From DATDRS01 sp035291605 (lineage in GTDB: Bacteria > Chloroflexota > Anaerolineae > Anaerolineales > UBA6663), in contig DATDRS010000397.1 of NCBI GenBank assembly GCA_035291605.1, positions 1 through 22,290 on the forward strand: a stretch of 22,290 nucleotides of DNA, written 5' to 3'. Made by a program: the position numbers and the translations under genes. The notes under the pieces are model-generated. The model saw only the letters and a program-made list of their open reading frames with translations. It did no database searches and was not told the DNA's origin. Position 1 is the first letter of the stretch, and each line of letters begins with the position of its first letter. Shown here one piece after another: positions 6,166 through 13,000 of the stretch.

Positions 6166-6728
6166 TTCGCCACTCTCACTAACGCCGGTCTGATCACCCG
6201 GTCGCCCAGCTTGTACCCTTGCCTGAACACTTCAATGACATGCCCCGAGGAATGGTTCTCACTCTCCTCATGCGTGACGGCTTCGTGCAGGTTGGGATCG
6301 AACTCCCTGCCCTCGGCCTCGATGCGCGTGACGCCTTCGGCCTCGAGGAGGTTCTGGAACTTGCGGTAGATGAGGGCGATGCCCTCCGCCCATTTGGCCG
6401 TGTCCCCCTCCGGCGGCTGGTCTTTCATGGCGCGCTCAAAGTCGTCGAGCACGTCGAGGTAGCGCGCAATCACTTTGCCGGCCGTGGTCTGGTAAATCTC
6501 GGCCTGCTCCTTTTCGATGCGCTTTTTGTAATTGGCGAAGGCCGCGCGCTCGCGTTGCCAGCCATCCAGGTTCTCGGCCGCTTTGGTCTGGGCGGCCTCG
6601 AGGTCTTTTTGTAGTTCGTCGAGCGTGGCCGCCTGGGCTTGCGCCTCGCCGTCAGGCGGCGGGGCGCTGGGGGCCGAGGCTTCGGCCAGGGTTTCGGGTT
6701 GTTCGGGGGGGGTAGGTTCAGATTCCAT
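6162..6728 (-). CDS. grpE: Nucleotide exchange factor GrpE
   Basis: A 188-residue GrpE that releases ADP from DnaK. An acidic, proline/alanine-rich N-terminus (PTPPEQPETLAEASAPSAPPP) leads into a long coiled-coil helix (about 40-95; LDELQKDLEAAQTKAAENLDGWQRERAAFANYKKRI). The C-terminal beta domain has GVTRIEAEGREFDPNLHEAV and the family ending VIEVFRQGYKLGDRVIRPALVRVAK. ATG 6728 is preferred; a TTG six codons upstream (6746) is possible and neither has a good ribosome site. It lies between hrcA (113-base gap) and dnaK (44-base gap) in the CIRCE operon. Confidence 0.95.
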   Translation of the reverse strand: MESEPTPPEQPETLAEASAPSAPPPDGEAQAQAATLDELQKDLEAAQTKAAENLDGWQRERAAFANYKKRIEKEQAEIYQTTAGKVIARYLDVLDDFERAMKDQPPEGDTAKWAEGIALIYRKFQNLLEAEGVTRIEAEGREFDPNLHEAVTHEESENHSSGHVIEVFRQGYKLGDRVIRPALVRVAK

Positions 6729-6840
6729 GAAAGTAAACGGATGCAATCCTTGCGCCCTGAATTACACGCCGGTCACGCCTTTGCGTCTGAAGGGTGGGCT
6801 GTAACGCGAAATCAGATTTCCAGTCGGGATGGGCGAACGG

Positions 6841-7872
6841 CTATTCGGTGTAAATCTCATACATCAGGTCGCTCATCATCCCAGTGACGAAGCGGACGGT
6901 GGAGATGACGCGGCCATAGGCCATGCGCTGGGGGCCAAGCACGCCCATGGCGCCGGTCGCATGCCCGGCGACGCCGTAGCGGGCCAGCACCATCGAGCAG
7001 TCTTTCAGTTCTTGCCACGAGTTCTCGCCGCCGATCACCACCTGCACGCCGCCCACGTTGGGGGCGAGAACTTTGGCGAGAAACTCTTCGAGGTAGGTGC
7101 GCTCTTCGAGGACGCGCAAGGCCTGGCGGGCGGAGTCGGATGCGGCAAATTCAGGCTCGGCGAGCACGTTGGTCACGCCGTCGCGGAACACCTCGGTCGC
7201 GGAAAACGCTTCGGCCTTTTTCGTCACATCCGCCATGAGGCGGCAGACCTCCTGTTCGAGCGTGGGCATATACGCGGCCTGCGCGGCGATGCCATCGCTG
7301 TCGAGGCCTTTGCACGCGGCGTTGATGCGATTAGCCGATTCGGTCAGGACTTCCTGCGTGACCGGCTCGGCAAGCGTAAGCATCTGCTGGCGCACCTCGC
7401 CGCCGGTGAGCACGAGAACGAGCAAGACTTGCCGCCCACGCGTGGAGATCAGTTCAATGTGCTTGAAGCGGGCCTGGGTCTGGTGGGGGGCGGTGACCAG
7501 GCTGGCGCCCCGGGCGTGCTGGGCCAGGACCGAGGCCGCGAGGCGCATCCATTGGTCAATGTCCTGCCGGGCCTGATAGAACTGGTGGCTGATCGTGCGC
7601 TGTTCGGCCAGCGGCAACTCGGTTTCGCCGAGCAGTTTTTGGACAAAGTAGCGGTAGCCGGCTTCGGTGGGTTCGCGCCCGGCGGAGGTGTACGGCTGGC
7701 GCAGGTAGCCCTTGTCGGTCAGTTCGGACATTTCGTTGCGCACGGTGGCCGAGCTCACGCCCAACTGATACTTCTCCACCAGTGTCTTGGAACTGACCGC
7801 GTCGGCGCTTTCAATATACTCGCGGACGACTAGGCCCAGAATAGTCTGTTGCCGTTCAGTTAGCGGGTCCAT
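6841..7872 (-). CDS. hrcA: Heat-inducible transcription repressor HrcA
   Basis: A 343-residue repressor that binds CIRCE and is kept active by the GroEL chaperonin in characterised species. The N-terminal winged helix (LTERQQTILGLVVREYIESADAVSSKTL then GVSSATVRNEMSELTDKGYLRQPYTSAGREPTEAGYRYFV) is strongly conserved. The rest is the GAF-like dimerisation region, ending VRFVTGMMSDLMYEIYTE. ATG 7872 is chosen because the longer open frame begins with a GTG at 7893 inside the CIRCE operator itself. First gene of the operon; its own product should repress it. The length is typical. Confidence 0.96.
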   Translation of the reverse strand: MDPLTERQQTILGLVVREYIESADAVSSKTLVEKYQLGVSSATVRNEMSELTDKGYLRQPYTSAGREPTEAGYRYFVQKLLGETELPLAEQRTISHQFYQARQDIDQWMRLAASVLAQHARGASLVTAPHQTQARFKHIELISTRGRQVLLVLVLTGGEVRQQMLTLAEPVTQEVLTESANRINAACKGLDSDGIAAQAAYMPTLEQEVCRLMADVTKKAEAFSATEVFRDGVTNVLAEPEFAASDSARQALRVLEERTYLEEFLAKVLAPNVGGVQVVIGGENSWQELKDCSMVLARYGVAGHATGAMGVLGPQRMAYGRVISTVRFVTGMMSDLMYEIYTE

Positions 7873-7886
7873 AGTTTCTACATCTT

Positions 7887-7913
7887 TTAGCACTCTCGGC
7901 TTGAGAGTGCTAA
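7887..7913 (-). promoter_or_regulatory. CIRCE operator (HrcA binding site)
   Basis: TTAGCACTC (7887-7895), nine bases, then GAGTGCTAA (7905-7913): a perfect match to the CIRCE inverted repeat with the canonical 9-base spacer. It lies immediately downstream of the -10 box of the hrcA promoter and 14 bases ahead of the hrcA ATG. HrcA bound here would block initiation or early elongation. Confidence 0.97.
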
Positions 7914-7926
7914 CACGCTGGAAAAG

Positions 7927-7955
7927 ATTATAACGCCTGCGGGAGGGGGTGTCAA
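7927..7955 (-). promoter_or_regulatory. Consensus sigmaA promoter of the heat-shock operon
   Basis: On the minus strand TTGACA (7950-7955) and TATAAT (7927-7932) are separated by 17 bases (7933-7949), a perfect consensus. The predicted start near 7920 puts CIRCE in the first transcribed bases. A fully consensus promoter held down by a repressor is the standard HrcA arrangement. Confidence 0.9.
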
Positions 7956-8024
7956 TAAGTTTGAGGCAATTTTAGGCTGGAAGAATGGTCAGGTAGGAGA
8001 AAGGGGGGGTATGATCTTGCAGGG

Positions 8025-8123
8025 GCCTGGTGATTGCACGCATCTTGATGGCTTGCCGTCCACGGCCCCGCAGATGGTCCGTGAGGACGCGGGCCTGGAG
8101 CGTTTGTGAATAAATCACCAGGC
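8025..8123. repeat. 11-bp inverted repeat enclosing a foldable core, between hrcA and trx
   Basis: GCCTGGTGATT (8025-8035) is exactly complementary to AATCACCAGGC (8113-8123). Inside lies a nested hairpin: GGCCCCGC ... GTCC-GTGA-GGAC ... GCGGGCC, about 8068-8097. The whole 99-base unit could fold as a branched structure on either strand. It is upstream of both divergent promoters. It may be a small mobile or dispersed element, a small RNA, or a leader; no known RNA family was recognised. The rest of 7956-8131 shows nothing else clear. Confidence 0.45.
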
Positions 8124-8131
8124 AGGGCTTC

Positions 8132-8160
8132 TTGACTTCTCTCCCGGCTGAGGCTACCAT
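8132..8160 (+). promoter_or_regulatory. Candidate promoter of the thioredoxin gene
   Basis: TTGACT (8132-8137) and TACCAT (8155-8160) are 17 bases apart on the plus strand, 36 bases before the thioredoxin ATG. The -35 differs from consensus by one base and the -10 by two. Placement is good but the match is only moderate. Confidence 0.4.
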
Positions 8161-8195
8161 TTCCCCAACTGTAACCGTTGAAAGGACACTGACGC

Positions 8196-8522
8196 ATGGC
8201 GACGATGCATCATTTCACTGATGCCAGCTTCAAGCAGGAGGTTTTAGAGACCGCCCAGCCAGTGCTGGTGGATTTCACAGCGGAGTGGTGCGGGCCGTGC
8301 CACATGCTGGCCCCGGTGGTGGATAAATTGAACGAGGACTGGAACGGCGCGGTGAAGGTGGGCAAGCTGGATATTGACGCGAACGCCGAGACGACGATGG
8401 AATACCAAGTCATGGGCGTCCCGACGCTGATCCTGTTCAAAAACGGCCTGCCGGTCGAGCGCCTCATGGGGTTCATGCCGCGGGAACGCATCCTCGCCAA
8501 GCTCAATCCGCATTTGAGTTAG
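8196..8522 (+). CDS. trx: Thioredoxin
   Basis: A 108-residue thioredoxin, a small cytoplasmic dithiol-disulphide oxidoreductase. The active site WCGPC is at about residues 29-33 in VLVDFTAEWCGPCHMLAP. The cis-proline loop MGVPTLILFKNG (about 68-79) and the partner-binding glycine before the last helix are present, so it should be catalytically competent. The start MATMHHF is preceded by AAAGGA about 10 bases upstream; an internal ATG three codons on is the alternative. It is a single-gene unit with its own candidate promoter and a strong terminator, divergent from hrcA. Confidence 0.95.
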   Translation: MATMHHFTDASFKQEVLETAQPVLVDFTAEWCGPCHMLAPVVDKLNEDWNGAVKVGKLDIDANAETTMEYQVMGVPTLILFKNGLPVERLMGFMPRERILAKLNPHLS

Positions 8523-8543
8523 AGAGAGCAGTTCTGGAAAACG

Positions 8544-8573
8544 AGCGCCCGCCGAAAACCGGCGGGCGCTTTT
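8544..8573. terminator. Strong intrinsic terminator after thioredoxin
   Basis: GCGCCCGCCG (8545-8554) pairs with CGGCGGGCGC (8560-8569), extended by an A-T pair, with an AAAAC loop and TTTT at 8570-8573. On the minus strand the loop-side A residues do not provide a U-run directly after the stem, so it mainly serves the plus strand, but it separates two convergent genes. Confidence 0.88.
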
Positions 8574-8596
8574 GATGTCAGCCAGCGCAACGCAGC

Positions 8597-9853
8597 TTAC
8601 TTCTTCTCCCCGTCCTTCTTGGACAGCATGGGTGGGTTGACGGGCAATTGCAGATAGAACACACTGCCGGGGAGTTTCTTCTCGTCGCAGCCCGGGCTTT
8701 CGACCCAGATCTTGCCGCCGTGCGCCCGGGCGACGCCCTTTGCAATCGCCAGCCCCAACCCCGGCCCGCCGCCCTTAAAGGCGGTCTTGCCCGACGAGTG
8801 CAACGCCACCGACCCCACCTGGTAGAACTTCTCGAAGATCAATTCTTGATGTTCGGGGTCAATGCCGACGCCCGTGTCCTGCACGCTGATCTGCACACCG
8901 GGAACCTCGCGTTCCAGCCTCACGGCCTGCGTGCGGATGGTGATGGTCCCCCCATCCGGCGTGTACTTGATCGCATTGACGACGAGGTGATACAGCGCCT
9001 TTTGAATCAGCGTCGGGTCGGCGTTGATGGGCGGCAGGTCGGGCGCGTGCTCGATGCGGATGGTCAGCTGGCGGTTCTCGGCGTCGGCCTGCAGGCGGTG
9101 GACGATGTCGTTCACCACGCTGCGGAGCGGCACCGGCACCGGGGCGATGCGCAGTTTGTCGCTGTCCACGCGGGTCACGTCCAGCATCGTGTTGACGATT
9201 TCGTGCAGGCGGTCGGTGCCTTTGCCGAGGCCGTCAAGCACTTCCATCAGCACCGCGTTGGCTTTCACCGCCGTGTCCATCTTCATCACGTTGATGTAGC
9301 CCTTCATCACCGTGAGCGGCGTGCGGAGCTCGTGCGCGGCGACCTCGATGAATTCCAGTTTGTTGCGGTCGAGCTGAGCCAGGATCTGGTTAGTGCGCTG
9401 CAGGTCCTTGATCGCCATCTGGTCATTCTGGCGCATCCGGGCGAGCGTGCTCCGCATGATGCTCAACGTCATGCGCGGGCTGCGGCTCAGCAGCGACTCG
9501 AAGTTGGGCTTGGTCATCTCCAGCACCGCGCACTCGGTGAGCGTGCGCACCGTCGCCGAGCGCGGCGCGTTCTGGATGAGGGCCATTTCGCCGATGAAAT
9601 CCCCCCAGCCCAGCTTGCGCAGTTCCCGCTCGCCCTCTGTGTCGCTGATTTTCTTGGTGACGGCCACCTCGCCCTGCGCGATGATGTAGAAGATGTCCTC
9701 GTACGCGCCCTCGTGGCACAAACGGAAATCCTGCGGGTAGGCGTTGATGCTCGTCAACTTCGCCACTTCCTGCAGTTCGTCGGGGGCCAGGCCGGGGAAG
9801 GCTTGATCCAGTAAGCTGATTTTGTCTATGGTTGAAATCGGCGCTGTAGTCAC
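8597..9853 (-). CDS. Sensor histidine kinase with N-terminal cyclic-nucleotide-binding-type domain
   Basis: A soluble histidine kinase of about 418 residues. Residues about 15-130 form a CRP-like cNMP-binding beta-roll (FRLCHEGAYEDIFYIIAQGEVAVTK, LGWGDFIGEMALIQNAPRSATVRTLTECAVLEM). A short coiled segment leads to HisKA with phospho-acceptor His174 in VAAHELRTPLTVMKGY. The ATPase domain has N box HLVVNAIKYTPDGG, G1 box VQDTGVGIDPEH, F box FEKFYQ and G2 box GGGPGLGLAIAKG. All kinase motifs are intact; there are no membrane segments and no receiver domain. GTG 9853 is chosen because a promoter (9946-9974) overlaps the longer open frame that begins at TTG 9958; its exact position is uncertain. 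Ligand and partner are unknown; the PRSATV sequence is typical of cNMP pockets, but binding is not proved. Confidence 0.85.
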   Translation of the reverse strand: MTTAPISTIDKISLLDQAFPGLAPDELQEVAKLTSINAYPQDFRLCHEGAYEDIFYIIAQGEVAVTKKISDTEGERELRKLGWGDFIGEMALIQNAPRSATVRTLTECAVLEMTKPNFESLLSRSPRMTLSIMRSTLARMRQNDQMAIKDLQRTNQILAQLDRNKLEFIEVAAHELRTPLTVMKGYINVMKMDTAVKANAVLMEVLDGLGKGTDRLHEIVNTMLDVTRVDSDKLRIAPVPVPLRSVVNDIVHRLQADAENRQLTIRIEHAPDLPPINADPTLIQKALYHLVVNAIKYTPDGGTITIRTQAVRLEREVPGVQISVQDTGVGIDPEHQELIFEKFYQVGSVALHSSGKTAFKGGGPGLGLAIAKGVARAHGGKIWVESPGCDEKKLPGSVFYLQLPVNPPMLSKKDGEKK

Positions 9854-9945
9854 GCGAAAGACCGCCTTTCGGGTCGAGGCTGCGCTAAACCGCTCGGACT
9901 GGCCCGTAAACAAGCCAGCGACTGCTCCAGCTATGTCTGAGCTAG

Positions 9946-9974
9946 AGTATAACCACAACTGCTGTTCGGGGCAA
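9946..9974 (-). promoter_or_regulatory. Candidate promoter of the cNMP-domain kinase
   Basis: On the minus strand TTGCCC (9969-9974) and TATACT (9946-9951) are separated by 17 bases. It lies in the 150-base gap after the neighbouring kinase gene and gives a leader of about 85 bases before the GTG at 9853. It argues against the TTG start at 9958, which would lie upstream of the -10 box. Confidence 0.5.
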
Positions 9975-10003
9975 TGGGCTGGGCAGGCGGCAGGCGGTGA
10001 GAG

Positions 10004-13000
10004 TTAGGTTTCCGTTTGCCGCGCATCTGTGCGCATGGGCAGCCAGACCTCGAACTCGGTCCCGAAATCCTCTTCGCTCCTCGCGCTGATCTGCCCGTGG
10101 TGTCGTTCCACGATCTCCTTGCAAATCGTCAACCCCAGCCCCGTGCCCGGTTCACCTGACTCCCAGCCCGTGCGGCCGCGGTAAAAGCGCTCGAACAGGT
10201 GCAGCAAATCTTCCGCTGGGATGACTGGGCCGGTGTTGTGAACACAGACCACGACGCCCGCACGTGCCCCGGAGCGGCGGAGACCAGTGGTCACCGTCAC
10301 CTGACCGGCGGCCGGAGTATAAGCGACGGCGTTTCCGATCAGATTGGTGAACACTTGCATCATCTGCGCGTAATCAATGGGGACGACGGGTGCGTCGGGG
10401 TTGGGTTTGTGGGTGAGCGTCAAGCTTTTGGCCTCAGCGCTCGCGGCGTGCGCCTCGAGCACTTCGGCGATCAGGCCATCCAGCACCCGCGGTTCCAACG
10501 CGAGGGTCGCCCCACCCTGCCCAATCCGCGAGAGGGTGAGCACATCTTCGATCAGGTGGGTGAGACGTCGGGTTTCGCGTTGGAGCACGGACAGATAGCG
10601 GCCGAGGCCTTCCGCGCCGGTCTTGCCCAACATGCCGAGATACAACGTAATGTTGGTGAGGGGGGTGCGGAGTTCGTGCGAAACACTCGCGACGAACTGG
10701 TCTTTGAGACGGTCAAGTTCCTTGAGTTGTTCATTAGCGGCCTCGAGTTCGCGGGTGCGCTCGGCCACGCGCTGTTCGAGCGTCTCCATCACGCTCACGC
10801 GCCGGAGGGCATTGGCGGCAATATCCGCGATGGCGATCAGCAAGCGGACTTCGTCGTCGGCGAACGGGGTGGTGCGGCCTACCCACAGCGCGCCGCTCGT
10901 CTGCCCCTGAGCCAAGAGCGGGATGCAGGCCACCGCCCGCAAATCGCCGAGCAGGCGCGGCCAGAGAAAGCGTGGGTCGTGCGGCGCGTCGTTGGTGAGA
11001 TAGGGTTGACCGGTTTCGACGACGTAGCCGGTCACGCCGTGGCCGACGCGCAGGCGCGTGCCGGTGAAGGGCGCGCCGTTGCCCTGGCCCAGTACAATCG
11101 CGATCTCATCCGAATTCGGTTCGCGGAAGGCGAGCGAGGCGCCGTCGGCCTTCAGCAGTTCAATCAGTTGGTCGAGGATGATCGGCAGCATCTCCGCCCG
11201 GCTCTGCGCCACGCGTAGCGCGGCGCTCACTGTCGCGATGGCTTCCAGCTCGCGCTCGCGCTGTTTGCGAGCCGTGATGTCAATCTTGACGCCCTGAAGG
11301 AATCGCGGTTGCCGGGCCTCGGCCTTCACGATCACGGCTTCATCGTGGAACCACACGGCGTGGCCGTCGCGGGCTAAGGTGCGATATTCCGAGACAAACG
11401 TTTCGCTGCCCTCATACAGGCGAGTTGCTTCGGCCAGCACCCGCTCGCGGTCGTCGGGGTGAAGTTGCTTGCGCCACAGGTTAGGATCGGCCAGATACTC
11501 GGCTTGCGTGAAGCCCAGCAGCGTCTCAATTTGTGGGCTGACATACAGCCGGGTCTTGGCCTCATCGAGCGCGGCAATGTAAGTGATTGCGGGAAGTTGT
11601 TCCACCAGCGTGCGATATTTCGTTTCGGCCTCCCGCAACGCCTGCTCCGCTCGCGTGTGCTCGGTGATGTCCATCATGAGGCCTTGCGAATATCTGGGTT
11701 GGCCGGTCTCATCCCGCACGATCACGGCCTGATCACGGATCCACACCACGCGGCCATCGCGGGCGATCAGGCGGTACTCTAGATTGAACGGCGCGCCGGT
11801 CGTATTGTGGCGGGCGTTTTCCGCCAACGCGCGTTCGCGGTCGTCGGGGTGGAGCAGTCTCGGCCACAACTCCGGGTCGGCCATCCATTCCTCTGGCGAG
11901 TAGCCCAGCACCGCCTCGACCTGTGGGCTGATGTAGAGAGTGGAGGCGGTCTCATCCAGGGCGTCAAGATAGGTAACCGCCGGCATTTGCTCGACCAGCG
12001 TGCGGTATTTGGCTTCGGCTTCCCGGAGTCTCTCCTCCGCCTGCTTGCGATCGGTGATGTCAACGAGCGAGACCACTACTTTCATCAAGGTTTTCTCGTA
12101 GCCGGGAACTACGAACCAGGTGAGGACAACATGAATGCTATCGCCGGTCAACGTCCGATTGACAGTTTCGGCTTCAAATCTGGTTTTACCTTCAGCCATA
12201 GCAATCAGTTCTTCTCTGAACACGCTGTATGATTCTTCGGTGAACAACACACTCAGGCCCGCCAGCAGCTCCTCTTTGGATTTCGCTTTGTATAACTTCA
12301 ACGTGACCTTATTGACGTCAACGGTTTTCACCAGGGTCGCGCAGCGGGCAACCTCAGCCGGCCGATCCTCAAAGTAGGCTCTGAAGTCGGTGACCCCGGC
12401 GGCGCGTAATCTGTCCAAATACGGGGCCAGCAGCGAGAAATCCTGTTCTGAGAGCGGAATGGGCGAATCCTCAAAGAGGCTCCTGTATCGCTTTTCGCTC
12501 TCCTGCAGCGCCGCCTCCGCCTGCTTGCGTTCGGCCAATTCTTTCTGGGCAAGGGTGTACAACTGCGCGTTGTCCAGAGCGATGGAAGCCAATTGGGCAA
12601 AGCGGTTCAGCAGTTCGACCTCGTCGTCCCCGAACGCCCGGCCTGGTTCAAGCGAGGCCAGGCCAATCACCCCCACGATCTGCGGGCCGGAGGTGAGCGG
12701 CACGCCCACGGTGGCGCGAAACGCCGTCTGGCCGAACTGCGCCGAGCGGCCCGACCAGGTACGGTAATCAGCCACGGCCCGTGGTTGGCCCGTTTGCCAG
12801 ACTTTCCCGGCCAGGCCTTCGCCCGGCTTCAGCCGGTAGCCGACATATTGGGTGAATATCCCCGTCCCCAACTTCACCTCTATCTCTGTTTCGCCAGGCT
12901 CGACCAGGTATAGGTAACCATGCGTGGTACCCAACAGTTGAGCCGCCTGCGTGACGATGGCGGTGAGCAAATCGTTCAACTCCAGCCGATTCATCAGTCC

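Noticed and set aside
7873..7893. GTG start for HrcA at 7893
   Set aside because: It lies within the CIRCE operator, and the conserved protein begins at ATG 7872.
7972..8160. 62-codon minus-strand frame (MVASAGREVKKPCLVIYS...) upstream of hrcA
   Set aside because: Parts of it look protein-like, but it has no Shine-Dalgarno sequence or family match. It runs through the inverted-repeat element and lies upstream of the hrcA promoter. It is kept only as a remote possibility of a small gene or remnant.
8648..9814. 388-residue plus-strand open frame antisense to the cNMP kinase
   Set aside because: His/Arg/Val-rich shadow of the kinase; no ribosome site and no recognisable family.
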